DNA of 64,000 bases, taken from the NCBI GenBank assembly GCA_018907035.1, contig JACCIC010000177.1, positions 1,061,501 through 1,125,500 of the forward strand, read 5' to 3'. The translations under genes were made by a program, and so were the position numbers. Origin of the DNA: Sycobia sp. Sy_11 (taxonomy: Eukaryota > Arthropoda > Insecta > Hymenoptera > Epichrysomallidae). Positions 11,734-22,819 of the stretch are shown here, piece by piece. The notes below the pieces were generated by a model that made no database searches, had not been told where the DNA came from, and saw nothing but the letters and a program-made list of their open reading frames with translations. Positions within the stretch are counted from its first letter, which is position 1. Every line of letters begins with the position of its first letter.

Positions 11734-12438
11734 ATGAAAACAAATATTTTCTTAAGAGCATTAGAAGGTGTCATTGACAGAGCAATTAAATTGTCACATA
11801 AAGATTTTAGACAAAATAATTTACAGATAGTAAGAGAGACTTTCATTAATAATGGTTATCCAATTCAATTTATTAATAGATTAATTGCTGAGAGATTGTT
11901 TGACATTTATAATACCGAAAATAGACATAGTGCAGGAATTGATGTTAACGGAGGCAAAATTATTGTCTTGCCATATGTTAGAGGATTGTCTGACAGAATT
12001 AAAAGAAATTTTCGGAAATATAACATTCAATTTTTCTTTAAAAATAGCAATAATTTCAGTAGATTGTTTAATAATTGCAAAGATAAGGATGATTTATGCT
12101 TAAAATCAGGAGTTCTTTACAAGATTAATTGCATGGATTGTGATAAATACTATATTGGACAAACAGGTAGATATTTAAAAAAGAGAATTTATGAGCATAA
12201 ATATAGTTTACGCAGCTCACATATTACTTCCGGTCTAAAAGAGCATTGTTTAAAGTTTTTACATTCTTTTGATTTTGTGAATGTGGATATTTTGGAACAT
12301 GGTATTAATAATAAGTATAAACGGGAGAGTCTTGCAAGTATTCACATTTCCAGGAATCAAAATAATGTGAATTTAATGTTAGAATCTGGTAGATTGGGCA
12401 GTTTTTATCATTCCTTATTAAATGGACAATTTGTGTAG
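11734..12438 (+). CDS. Penelope-like element, RT end plus GIY-YIG endonuclease (5' truncated)
   Basis: Open frame of 234 codons. Residues 1-60 match the C-terminal (thumb) region of PLE reverse transcriptases (NNGYPIQFINRLIAERLF). Residues 120-200 form a GIY-YIG endonuclease: GVLYKI supplies the GIY tyrosine, CMDCDKYY a CxxC insert typical of PLEs, and YYIGQTGRYLKKRIYEH the YIG tyrosine, the arginine and the conserved EH. In complete PLEs this nuclease nicks DNA to prime reverse transcription. The catalytic fingers and palm are missing, so the copy is 5' truncated and cannot act alone. ATG 11734 is simply the first Met in the remaining frame. The full PLE tail follows. Confidence 0.85.
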   Translation: MKTNIFLRALEGVIDRAIKLSHKDFRQNNLQIVRETFINNGYPIQFINRLIAERLFDIYNTENRHSAGIDVNGGKIIVLPYVRGLSDRIKRNFRKYNIQFFFKNSNNFSRLFNNCKDKDDLCLKSGVLYKINCMDCDKYYIGQTGRYLKKRIYEHKYSLRSSHITSGLKEHCLKFLHSFDFVNVDILEHGINNKYKRESLASIHISRNQNNVNLMLESGRLGSFYHSLLNGQFV

Positions 12439-12862
12439 AGGGGGAATTTATATTTAATTTACTAAATTTGGTGGTGGAGATGGGTATATATAGATTAGAA
12501 TATAAGGTTTAGTTTAGTCCCTAATGAGGAGCCGTAGCGAGCTCGAAACGTTGGAAAAGTCTTCAATTAGGTAAGGGTGTTGGGGACAGTCAGACTGCAC
12601 TTTACTAACAAAGAATTTTTTCAGCTAATATTTTATTTTCAGATTAGTCTACGGGGTGAATGTAAACAAGGATAGTCTGACTGTCATTATAATTTGAATT
12701 TAATTTTTAATTTAATTTTTATTTTTAATTTTTACTTTATTTTTTATTTATTTTTATTTTTATTTTTTATTTTTATTTGTAATTTTATTTTATTTTTAGA
12801 TTTAATTGATTGGACTGTAAGACCAATAAAAAATTGTATATGGGCAGTCGACAAAAGTACAA
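12439..12862 (+). mobile_element. Penelope-like element 3' tail (family A)
   Basis: Continuous with the ORF above. It holds the hammerhead-like block, AATGTAAACAAGGATAGTC, the AATGACAG-type block read on plus as CTGACTGTCATTATAA, an ATTTTT-type simple repeat, and the end GGACTGTAAGACCAATAAAA followed by GCAGTCGACAAAAGTACAAT. The same order, inverted or direct, defines the copies at 383-745, 55480-55650, 58320-58550, 58975-59275 and 59640-60115. Confidence 0.8.
12521..12562 (+). ncRNA. Hammerhead-ribozyme-like motif, mutated core
   Basis: Same block as at 670-710 (GAGCCGTAGCGAGCTC, then GAAAC, then GTC), but the first core box reads CTAATGA instead of CTGATGA. That G lies in the catalytic core of hammerheads, so this copy should be inactive. 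Confidence 0.45.
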
Positions 12863-13269
12863 TTCAATTGAATTTTTTAGATGCTGGTTTTCTTATTTGA
12901 AGCAACTTATTTCACAATCTAAAAAATATTTATTTAATATACAGTCACATAAAATTTATTTACTACATTTTAGATCAAATATAAATATAAAGTATCACTT
13001 ATTGATAAATATAAGAATATATTTATTTAATATTCGCACACAGCAAATTTGATTAATTATCATTTAATCAATATTTACTAATTATATCTAATATTTTACA
13101 CGGCAAGAAATTAATTACTTATTAATTAACTTCTCTCAAGAACTCAATTCCTTATATCAAAACATTGGTTTGAAAATTTAACAATAAAATAATCTTGACT
13201 TGTACACTATATTACAAAAATAGGTAATATTAAGAACTAGGTTCTCCTATAATTTTAAATTGAAGCCAA
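12863..13269. other. AT-rich DNA
   Basis: No gene or repeat assigned. Confidence 0.4.
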
Positions 13270-14349
13270 CAAGTTTCACAGAAATATTGACTTGATATAA
13301 AAACCACTTTTTTCTGTGATATAAGTACAAAAATTAATTATTTTTCAATTTCGTATACGTAGTGTGATTTAATTTAAGAAAATATTTTCTGGATGTGGAA
13401 AATCTCGTATTAAAACCAAAACGATATATAAACTGTTATAGTAAAAGTATATATTATATATAAATGCATATATTATTCATTGGAATCCATAAATTAATTT
13501 CATAATGTATAACTATAACAGATCTAAAATTGATATATAACATTTTTATAATTGTCCACAGCGTACTGTGATAACCTAATTAATAAGGCGTTAGCTTGCG
13601 AATCCAAAGGTCTGCGGATAGAATCCCGGTTAGGTCGAAGTTTTTTAAGCGAAATAAATTAATTATGAGACTTTAATCAAATAATATAATGTTAAATTAA
13701 AATTCAAAGTGATGAAATAAATGTAATAAAATTAAATTAACGTATAAATTGTAAAAGAATTCAAGAAATTATTCACTTAATTTAAACTTTTGATTTTTAA
13801 AGTCAAGAAAAGAATGCTTGGAATTAAGAAACTATGCACTACTTTTAAAAATTTAACGTACTTGAATTTTTATGTTTCTAAAAAATAAAAACGTATTTCA
13901 AGTAATTATTGTTTTAAAGATAGGAATCGAATTCTTCATTTTAAATTAAATTTCTTGAGTGAAGTATTGAAATTCTAAATCCAAGTATATGTTCACTTAA
14001 AAATAAGAAAATATTTATTTAATTTACAATTTCAGTCACCCACTTTCTAGAAAACCTATACTACAATCTAGGAGATATTTAATTAATTGAACAATTTATT
14101 TTCCTGATATTAAATTTGAGTCTATTGGTTTAATGATATATTTTCTCAAAATAAGAAAATATTCATTTGAATACCAAAATTTGTGTTTTGCTGTTGAAAA
14201 AATATAAGCTTTATTTTAGTAACTACTTACTTGGTTCAAGTTTATGCGATTACTTGGTTAAAGAAAATATTTACTTGGTACAGAACAATCGCATAAATTT
14301 CGTGAATCAAGTAATATATCCTAGATATTAGAAATTATTTTTTCAGTAT
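13270..14349 (-). repeat. Right arm of large inverted repeat
   Basis: Reverse-complement partner of 8220-9240. Its outer end stops at the TIR of the next mariner, and its inner end near 13270 contains the block also present at 11577-11690. With the left arm it encloses about 4 kb. Confidence 0.8.
13555..13645 (+). other. tRNA-like segment inside the inverted arm
   Basis: The block reading AAGGCGTTAGCTTGCGAATC, then GGTCTGCGG, then AGAATCCCGGTTAGGTCG resembles the D-arm to T-arm part of a tRNA-derived sequence, with a decayed B box (GATAGAATCC for GGTTCGAATCC). The left arm has the same segment inverted at about 8895-8975. It is probably a tRNA-derived promoter within a repeat, not a working tRNA gene, because the acceptor ends do not pair. 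Confidence 0.5.
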
Positions 14350-14356
14350 ATATATA

Positions 14357-15091
14357 CACGAGGGTGGATTGATAAGTTTCCGGTCTGGCCAAGAGATGGC
14401 GCCACTAGGCCTACCTCGAGGTGACGTTCTATAGTATCATCCTTAGATAGATGGTAGCTATAGTTTCAGTCCGATCGCCATGTTAATTTAGTTTTGAGAT
14501 CACGCTGAACAAAACGCCTCTGTGTTTTTCGTAAAAATGGAAAAGCTGGAAAATCGTGCTATCAAATACTTTTATTTGAAGGCGTTAACGCCGAAGGAAA
14601 TTAAAAAAGATATGGACTCAACACTAGGGACATTCTCATCATATTCAACTGCCAAGCAGTGGGATTCCGAGTTTAAAAAGGGTCATGTGAGCACCACTGA
14701 TGAGCCTCGCTCAGGACGCCCCATTGAGGTCACAACTACAGATATGAGCGAAAAAATCCATCAAATAATGCTGAAAGACCGCAGATTAAAAGTGCGTGAG
14801 ATAGTTGAGACCTGTAAGATGTCATATGAACGTATACAAAATATTTCGCATCAATATTTGTATATGGAAAAGCTCTGTGCATGATGGGTGCTGCGTTTGC
14901 TAACATTCGACCAAAAATTGATTCGAAAGAACATTTCTACCGCCAATTTTGCATTGTATAAGCGTAATCCAAGCGAATTTTTGCATCGATTCGTAACCGT
15001 TAACGAAACTTGGATCCACTACTACACTCCTGAAACCAAACAACAGTCTAAACAGTGGATTGGACCAGGGGAACCAACTCCAAAGATATAG
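14357..15091 (+). pseudogene. Mariner-like element, irritans-type, 3' truncated
   Basis: The left TIR (CACGAGGGTGGATTGATAAG) follows a TA. The transposase starts at ATG 14537: HTH region YFYLKALTPKEIKKDM, the linker SGRPIEVTT, then HQYLYMEKLCA, an in-frame TGA (14882-14884), and the frame resumes with the D1 region, where the key residue reads VNETWIHYYTPE in place of VDETW. A short internal stretch is lost near LIRKN. The sequence stops after GEPTPK, so D2, D3 and the right TIR are missing. The pattern matches irritans (Himar-like) mariners. Confidence 0.85.
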
Positions 15092-16400
15092 AAGTAAAAA
15101 AGTTATACGTTTTATTAATTATAACTACAAGATATACAAAATTTGTCAATAAATAAGATTTACATTCTACAACGTTTTGTAATAGGATAGAATTTGTAGT
15201 TCTTTATTTTCTACAATATTCATTATCAATAAAAAATGTATAAGTCTTAAATAATTATAAATTGTGACACGAGCTGAAACATATTTTCAAAAAATACGAG
15301 TGTGACGTAAATTTAAATGTTAACGTAGTTGAACAACCCATGTTTCTGATACTATTAATTAAGTATAATTAATAAATCACACACATTATTCCTAGTTTCC
15401 TTCACATTCAAGGACAATACTTTTCATTTGTATTTATTTTAATCTACTCTGTATTGTTACTTATTGATATTTTAAACAATTCATGTAATTCCGACTTAAC
15501 ACAAAGATTGGTCTAAGGCATAGCGTCATTTTCTGTATAAACTAATAACAAAATTATTCTGTTTGTTTATTGATAATATTATAGTGATTGTGAACATAAC
15601 CTCGCGTACAATAAAATTATCTATTAAAGAAATTGTTAAAAATAACTTAACTGAATTACTTATGTATATTGTAGAGTATTCTGTAGTTGTATTTCATTCT
15701 GAAAATTATAGTATAATATTTTAATGAATATATAATAAATCATTTATAATCTTAAATATATATTATTTAATATATGTAATTGAATGCAGAACTGCTTCGA
15801 AAAAATTGTCAGATTTACATAATCACAATGTTGATGAACACCAAAAGAATAACGATCAAAGAAAATATATAGAATACTATTTGTAGTTTGTTTCTGTATA
15901 ATAAAAAACTTTTATATTGTTTCAATTTAAATTTTCTAACTAATATTTTATACAATAATAATAATGACATGAACTTATTACCTGTATAATAATTTTTGTT
16001 ATAATACTTCATATATCTCATGCTGATTTTGAATCATGCGCATGTCAAATTGTCGAACGCAGTCTGTCAATACAATACACGATATGACCGCTTTTGTATT
16101 TTTAATTATCTCCTTAAAATTACCATTCATACTTAATTTTCAGGATATCAGTGAAATCTTTAGGAAATAATCAATACGCGGCTCATTTATGAAAAGGATC
16201 TTTCATTTTTTGAGAGAGCTACTAATAAAATAAATCTCATTTTCGACGGATCTCTCAAAAGAGGCGAAACCAGGTTAAATTTTTGATATTCAGAAGGCTC
16301 ATTCTCAAAACAGACTTTCTTATTCCTTTCTAATTATTTCCTTTGTAACTATTTACGTATCTTATAATGTATCTTTTATTCTATAAATCATATAATACTA
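15092..16400. other. AT-rich DNA
   Basis: No supported gene. A 68-codon minus-strand frame near 15815-16021 is made of AT-driven codons and is not believable as a protein. Confidence 0.5.
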
Positions 16401-16457
16401 TTTTTTTTTTTTTTTGGTTATTTCACATCGCTTTATTTATGCTTCCAAATACCGGTG
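16401..16457 (-). mobile_element. tRNA-derived SINE, 3' end fragment
   Basis: Poly(T), then the reverse complement of the SINE end (GTTATTTCACATCGCTTTAT, then CTTCCAAATACCGGTG). The tRNA head and most of the body are absent, as in a 5'-truncated insertion. Confidence 0.7.
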
Positions 16458-16539
16458 TTTATTATCTTTATTTACTTTGATCTTCTATTTCCACGGCCGA
16501 AGATTTCGTTTCCTCGTAATTTATCGTATTTAATTCTTA

Positions 16540-17135
16540 TATCATTCCGAGGGGCTCCTCGTCAATAATATAAATTTATTAATTTTTAAATAATTCGGGA
16601 GGGTCTGATCTTATTTAAAAATTATTATACAATTTTATTAATTAATTATAAACTTGTTACAATTTTAGTAAATACTTATAATTATACATAATTCTATTAA
16701 TTTTAATTCCTTATTTACTTCTCTGGAATATATTATTTTCCTTCGACGTGTCTCGCTACAACTAATTTCGGGGAAACGTCACGTCTTTTCCTATAACACT
16801 TTAATTATACGGATTTCTCTATCCTGACGATTTATTGACACTTTACTATTAACTCTGCGTTAGTCTAGATGTATGAATTCGAAGAGCGCCTCGTCATTAA
16901 TACATCTTTAATTTTAACTCTGACAAAGGAGCGCCTTTTCTCAGAGATAAAGTCTAACTTTTAACTTTTTAACTTTTTGGCGAATTTTACGATTTCTAGA
17001 CGGTCGATGCGTATTAATTCGAGGAGTGCCTCGTCATTAATACACATTTAATTAATCTATCTCTGAAAAAGGAGCGCCTTTTTTCGAATTCTGCTGTTTC
17101 CCTTTCTTCAATTGAGAGGTGCCTTCCTCAGCAAG
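16540..17135. repeat. Degenerate repeats with GAG/CTC and AGGAGCGCCT hairpins
   Basis: Blocks reading ATTCGARGAGYGCCTCGTCA with TTAATACA after them recur at about 16877 and 17018 (141 bp apart) and in a diverged form at 16548. The first two are followed by CTCTGAMAAAGGAGCGCCTTTT, which can fold on itself (AAAGG/CCTTT and AGGAGCGCCT). A last variant (GAGAGGTGCCTTCCTC) lies at 17115. The family is unknown to me; no protein is encoded. Confidence 0.55.
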
Positions 17136-17159
17136 TGCAGAAAATGAACAGTTAAGTAG

Positions 17160-17184
17160 TATATATATATATATATATATATAT
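17160..17184. repeat. (TA)n microsatellite
   Basis: Short TA run. Confidence 0.9.
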
Positions 17185-17264
17185 TAATCCCGCTTACGAG
17201 GACATACAATTAAGTAATGCATCAAAATTTAAAAATCGAGTAGATTTAAAAATTAAGGTACATT

Positions 17265-17600
17265 GCTGCAATCTCATCGCCTTTGACGAATTTTTTCAAA
17301 TGGGAGAATAGGAAAAAATCGCATGATGACATGTCCGGTGAATAGGATGGTTCTGGTAACGTTGTGATGCCTTTGACGCAAAAAACTGAGAAAATTTGAA
17401 CGCACTGTGACTGAGAACATTGTCGTGATGCAGAACCACAGTCTTGGCGATCACTGGACGCAAATGAACATTGTTTTCACTTTGGACTTGCTCAATTTCG
17501 TCTTCTTTGGCCTTGGCGCTCCAAGGGACCGCCACTGTTGGCTTTGTCGTTTAGTTTCAGAGTGATATTGAAAGAACCCATTCTGCTTTCCTTCATCACA
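17265..17600 (-). pseudogene. Mariner-like transposase fragment
   Basis: Read on minus in shifting frames: ETKRQSQQWRSLGAPRPKK (after D1), then a deletion, then VVLHHDNVLSHSAFK with D2 in HDN, and SYSPDMSSCDFFLFSHLKK, which holds the D3 region. The HHDNAPSH...CDFFLF style belongs to mariners near the MEQRICI group found at 62.2-64 kb. There are no TIRs, and TA microsatellites lie on both sides. Confidence 0.75.
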
Positions 17601-17639
17601 AACAGGGCATCTAACTTTCAATGTTCCGATTTTTAATTT

Positions 17640-17663
17640 ATTTTAATTTAATTTATTTATTTA

Positions 17664-17731
<68 letters not shown>
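17640..17731. repeat. TTTAA-rich and (TA)n microsatellite
   Basis: Compound simple repeat ending in a TA run of about 60 bp with a single interruption. Confidence 0.9.
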
Positions 17732-17736
<5 letters not shown>

Positions 17737-18189
17737 AATTAAATGCTTGGAACTATCTTCTATAGTCATACACGGAGTTTTATATTAAAAACTATTTTTT
17801 AGGCAAAAACTGCGGCGGGAAATAATTCTTTACTTCATAAATAGTATACATGCTTTGGAAAATTATCGAAAGAGAAGTCAAATATATTCGCCTTCGTGGC
17901 ACTACCGCGCCATTTGATATATTGCACATACATATTAAATATTGCCTTGATCATATTTCAGTCGTAATATTTTTTGTAACATTACATTCGAAATTAATAT
18001 TTATAAAACTTTATTTACTTTTGTCCCTCATCCTATTAAGTTTAATATAAATTATACAAGCAAAAAAGTCTTATGAGAATCAATGAACAAATACCCTTGA
18101 AATTTTTCAAAATTTTTCGAGGCAACTTTGAACTTTTCAATTAATTTGCATCTTTTAAAAATGTTATTTCTGAAATCTGAAATTTATTT
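17732..18189. other. AT-rich DNA
   Basis: No gene recognised. Confidence 0.4.
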
Positions 18190-18576
18190 ATTGTATATTA
18201 ACTTAATAAATATTTTTATCGGTATTACAGTCTTTATAATATAATATATTAACTAAAATAATGACAGTCAGATTGTCCTACTTTATTGTTCTTTACAGAC
18301 AGGCAGATCACCCCCGAACAATCTGAAATAGAACTTATTACTACAATAAATTATATTACAAATTAGAAATTAAAAATAAAAATTAAATTAATAATAAAAT
18401 AAAATAATAATAATAATATTAATATTTAATATTATTTTTATTTCATTTTATACAATAAAATAAAATAAATATGAAAATAATAAAAACAACATTCTATGTT
18501 CGTAAAAGACAACCTGATTCCCTTCACTACCTTAAATTTAAATTCATTTTTGGTGTGCGACGTTTTAAACCACTAT
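18190..18576 (-). mobile_element. Penelope-like element tail (family B)
   Basis: Second PLE tail type: on plus it reads AATATTTTTATCGGTATTAC, then AAAATAATGACAGTCAGATTG, AATCTGAAATAGAACTTATT, and CTATGTTCGTAAAAGACAAC before CCTTAAATTTA. Related tails lie at 20060-20262, 54940-55080, 60165-60350 and, in tandem, at 63165-63700. The matching coding part is at 19620-20050 on the same strand; a gypsy fragment separates the two. Confidence 0.7.
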
Positions 18577-18824
18577 TGTGGGGTTTCCAACCCAGACATA
18601 AACGCGCGAATAGCGCCCGTCGAGTAGATTAAGATTAGTCGTAACCTCGACTATAAATAGGTGTACGCTTTGTAACGGATATATAATAAAGAGAGTTATA
18701 TATACCCAATACGAAGTTTCGTTTCTCCTCATTATTTCCAAAAACCCGAGATCCTAGAGCTTGCAAATTGACCGCGTGTATGTTCCGACGCGATATAGCC
18801 AACGTCAATGTACCAAATCCGACA
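18577..18824 (+). mobile_element. Gypsy LTR (5'), about 248 bp
   Basis: Starts TGTGGGGTTTCC and ends CAAATCCGACA. It has a TATA box (CTATAAATAG, about 18650) and a poly(A) signal (AATAAAG, about 18685), and is followed directly by a primer-binding site. No matching 3' LTR is seen in the window. Confidence 0.7.
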
Positions 18825-18842
18825 TTGGTGACCGCGAAGTTT
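18825..18842 (+). promoter_or_regulatory. Gypsy primer-binding site
   Basis: TTGGTGACCGCGAAG directly after the LTR. Insect gypsy elements commonly have TGGTGACCCCGACGT here for tRNA priming; the element at 48254-54855 has that full form. Confidence 0.65.
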
Positions 18843-18926
18843 CTTTTATTTGAATAACAAATAGATCAGTACTTTCGACCGGTGCAGTTTTTTGTCGCCA
18901 GCCTAGCTCATCCGACACAAGGAAGA

Positions 18927-19573
18927 ATGCCCTCTAGTAAGAAGGAGACGACGCCCAAGCCGGTAAGTACTCGCGATAGACAGCCCCCGAAGTCTCCGCA
19001 CAGAAGATAAGATCCGAAGCTTACGGATGGTTGTTTTACAAATCGCACTATGAATACGAAAACGCTGCAAAGTTTTGTCACCCAACATGCGCCAGATTCG
19101 TGAATTTCACAGCTAATAAGAAGAAGTCGGCGGAAAACTAGAATGCTGCGACGCGACAGAGACCGGCGTCGCATTAATATTTTCGAAGCGCCTTGTGCTG
19201 AAAGACAGCACATCTGGGTTAACCTTCCCGACCAATACAGGAGCCGACATGTCGGTTGTTCCCGCGAAAAATGCAATACCAGAGCTCGGCTCGGACACAC
19301 CGAAATTCTTCGAAGCCAACGGCTCGATTATCGACACTGGCGAAAGGCATCATTAGACCGTCGAAAAGCCCATGGGCATCTCCGATTCATATGGCTATGA
19401 AAAAAAATGGACAATGGCGGATTTGCGGTGACTACCGGAGATTAAATAGTGCAACTATTCCGGTTAAATACCCGCTTCCGCACTTACAAAACTTCCCCAC
19501 GTTTCTTAATGGGAAAACAGTCTTTTCGAAGTTAGATCTTCACAAGACATTCTACCAAATTCACGTAACATAG
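18927..19573 (+). pseudogene. Ty3/gypsy gag-protease-RT remnant, internally deleted
   Basis: From ATG 18927 a short Lys/Pro-rich gag start runs to a stop. Then come a gag C-terminal knuckle-like piece (FYKSHYEYENAAKFCHPTC), the aspartic protease region with TNTGADMSVVP where D-T-G is expected (the Asp is Asn), and, after a deletion of the protease-RT linker, the start of reverse transcriptase: IIRPSKSPWASPIHM, WRICGDYRRLN, VFSKLDLHKTFYQI. The YxDD box, RNase H and integrase are missing. It is a relative of the 48-55 kb element. Confidence 0.85.
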
Positions 19574-19619
19574 GAGAATAAGGAGAACACCACCGTCGCA
19601 ATTTACTTGACCCTAACAT

Positions 19620-20050
19620 TAAATTTACATTATTGGCAGATGAATATTTTCAAGAGTTTCTCGTTTATATTTATTTTTAATACTTTGTCCTAAAATATCT
19701 ACATTTTCAAAATCGAAAAAATGAAACAAGTCTAAACTATGTTCTTTTAGCACGGATGTACCATTCATGCTTCGTGAGCTATACTGATGCTCATATATTC
19801 TTTGTTTTAGGTATCTTCCCGTTTGTCCAATATAATATTTGTCACGATCTTTACAATTTATCTTGTATACCACTCCTGCTTTCAACATTTATAATCCTTA
19901 TCCTTACAATTATTAAATAGTTTTCTTATGTTATTATTGTTTCTAAAGTAAACTTCAATTTTATGCTTCTTGAATTCAGCTCTAATTCTTTCCGATAACT
20001 CATTTACATATGGTAATACCACGATTCTATTATTATTCTCCCTTTTTCTA
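19620..20050 (-). pseudogene. Penelope-like GIY-YIG fragment (family B)
   Basis: Minus-strand frame of 87 codons with GVVYKINCKDRDKYYIGQTG and RYLKQRIYEHQYS, the same GIY-YIG layout as at 11734 but with one Cys of the CxxC insert replaced by Arg. Upstream frames are broken. The tail lies beyond the gypsy insertion at 18190-18576. Confidence 0.8.
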
Positions 20051-20059
20051 TTTTATTAT

Positions 20060-20262
20060 TAATTTGATTTTTATTTTGAATTTTTCTTTTTGAATATAAT
20101 TTATTGTAGTAATAAGTTCTATTTCAGATTCCTCGGGTCTGAATATAAACAAGGAAATTCTGACTGTCATTATTTTAGTTAATGTATTATATTATAAAGA
20201 TTGTATGACCGATAAAAATATTCAGTGATTTAATTCGGAACAGTTGACATAAGTACAATTTT
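20060..20262 (+). mobile_element. Penelope-like tail (family B), inverted relative to its coding part
   Basis: Contains TTATTGTAGTAATAAGTTCT, TTCTGACTGTCATTATTTTA, ATGACCGATAAAAATATT and ACAGTTGACATAAGTACAAT. It stands at the 5' side of the minus-strand PLE coding fragment but points the other way. Inverted terminal copies have been reported for Penelope elements. Confidence 0.65.
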
Positions 20263-22440
20263 TATTTTTAATTTTAATTTATTGGATATAGTTAAGATTC
20301 TAATCCGAATAACTGAATATGAATGTAAGGATCATCCTAGTGTGTAAATATAGGCAAATAATAAAGAAATTATCGTTGTGTTAATGTACCCCACTCCTTT
20401 TTTGGTTCCATCTGGCGAAGAACTGCGGGTTTTCCCCAATTTGAAATGCACGGTCTCGAGTAATACAATATAAATCAATCCTATACTATTTGTAATACGT
20501 CTTTAGTCGTCATCTCGCCCGCATAATGTTTCAACGTGCACCAATCCTTACACCTCACCCCCTCTTGAATTTTCTCTTTCTGTTAAAATAAGATACACAC
20601 TTAAAGATTCGTGAGCCAATCATATTATTGTAACTTGTGCACGTTTAAAAATATTTTGTGTAGACACGCCTATACGAACTTCCTTGTTGTAATGTTTAAG
20701 TGCTCAGTTCTTCGACTGACTACTAACTCTCAATATATATAGAAATATCAAATAAATCGACTTGTGCTTTCTCGATCACATTTCTTGGTCTTAATTATTT
20801 ATATAGTAAATATCACGCTTGCTAACGCAATAAATGCTCGTATTGCTGTGTCGTGCCGCGCAGTAAAAAAATTTATCGGTAATTAAATCGTCCCAGCCGT
20901 GCTTAGCTCATACATCACGCAAAATATGTTTATATTTCTCACTAGATTTAAGCAACAATGTCTAACAATGATAATAACAATCCATAACTTTGATATTGTC
21001 TATTATATTGTTACGTATTCATTTGATACTGGATAAATTTTGAAAAAAAATATAGTTCATTTTAAGTAAAAGATTTGTCCTCCAAAAATGAATGCTGAAA
21101 ATTTAAGATTTTTTGAAGTTCAAATTTGTTCTAAAACTTTGACCACTGTTTAAATAACAATTAATTAACAATTTTGAAAAATTTAAAATGAGTTCGACCT
21201 TAATTAGTATTTTTGAATGTTTAGAAACAAAATATTTAAAACAATATTTGATAGAGCTACCAAAGCTATATGATCTGCATATTTAAAATGTTCTTTTATT
21301 TTTAATTATTTAATAAGTTTTATTTTTAAAACTGTTCTTTATGTAAAAAATTTAGATTTAAATGGTTAAAAATTGCTCAATGAGATTTAAACAAGCAAGG
21401 GAATTTTGAAGTTACAGAAAAATGAATTAATTTCGAGTTTACAAGTAATCAAGGTTATTAAAAAATTGAAAAATTTGAATTGTAAAACATCATATCTCTT
21501 TTATATTTATTGTTAGAGAAAGAAAGATTTTTTCATGTAAAATGCACAATTCTTGCTCAATATTTGCATGAGAATTATAGTAATAGTTCAAAGATTTTAG
21601 TAACATAATATTCCAAAAATATATCTGCATTATAATTTTTCGGACATATCCTATAACTGAAATATTACGCAGTTACGTTAAAGAAATATTTCTGGAAATT
21701 AGTGAAATTAATGAAAAATTTCTTTAAATTATTGAAGAAACTTTAATATTTTAAATGTAGTATATTAACGAGACATATTATTATAATGTACATTGATGGT
21801 TGACATAATATAAAAATATTCAATGTAAAGAATAATGTTAAATGTATAATATATATGTAAAAATTGTATTTATCCATAAAAGACAATATGTTAGTATTCG
21901 TAACTTTTTATTGCTTTCCCCGTTTCGGCTTCGCTCCAGATAGTAATGCAACAGATTTATAAAATAGCTGAATACTATATGTATAGAAATATATTGCCTA
22001 TAGAGAATTTAGCTATGAAAATATTTCTGCAGAAGATAATCAAGAATCCTGCTTCAGGGCCTCCTGAAACATTGTCAGTAGTGTAGCCGTATTCAGTTAA
22101 TCCCAAGATAGTCCCCTTGCGCTATTTTTTGAATATTTATGTTTTTGGAGGAGCCAATTACGAATATCGTAACAGCTATATACAGAAATTGAATATTTAT
22201 TCATAAGTGCACGAAACCTCCATAAAAATCTGAATGTATTTAACTAAAAAGTTGCAACAAAAATTTAATCCAAAATCATTGAGCTCATTAAAATACGTAT
22301 TTTTTGTTCTTTACAGTTTTTGGTATAAATAATATTTCTGCCAAAAGTTCAATAATTGCGTTTCTGGTCTTCTGAAGGGTTCCCCGCATATACCCAATAT
22401 GGATATATTCGTATAGATTGTTCTCGAACAGTATTGCTGG
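20263..22440. other. AT-rich DNA without recognised genes
   Basis: No coding frame. LTR-like fragments may be present: AATAATAAAG at about 20357 followed by TTTTTTGGTTCCATCTGGCG near 20397, where a primer-binding site could be, and CAAATAAATCGACTTG at about 20750. A GGAGCGAAGCCGAAACGGG string on minus near 21925 is faintly hammerhead-like. None is strong enough to name. Confidence 0.4.
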
Positions 22441-22817
22441 TAGATTATTAAATATCTATTCCAATCAGATGGACAAGGATTTTTTGAAATATTTTATTGT
22501 AAATTTTACTATTTATAAGCCGCTGAAACCACTCTTTATATGGTGTAAGTGATGAAAGCAATAGATAAATTTCCTCTACACTTTTTTTCAAATCAAAATA
22601 GTGCAAAAGGAGATGTCGAAAACACGATTTATCACGATTCATTTTTCATTGATCAGAAAATTATAATGTTTACACAAATGATGGTGCCTTATAACGGAAT
22701 GTTATTGATAAATGCCAAAACTAAAAAATCAGTACTAGATTCGACACGTCTGACTTTTCGTACTGCTTACATCGCTATCTAAACGTGAAGGTTCGGAAAC
22801 TTAAGTTCGCCTCCTAA
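22441..22817 (-). pseudogene. Mariner-like fragment (5' end and HTH only)
   Basis: On minus the element begins TTAGGAGGCGAACTTAAGTT with TA beside it (22818-22819), followed by the transposase start HYFDLKKSVEEIYLLL, the first HTH region. Then the frame breaks up; the DDE half and the 3' TIR are missing. It matches the start of the copy at 27954-28990. Confidence 0.75.
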
Positions 22818-22819
22818 TA

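Noticed and set aside
13555..13645. A true tRNA gene in the inverted arm
   Set aside because: Acceptor and T-stem ends do not pair, the B box is mutated and the segment is present twice as part of a long repeat.
15815..16021. 68-codon minus-strand frame rich in Lys/Tyr/Ile
   Set aside because: AT-driven composition, no motif, no start context or neighbours.
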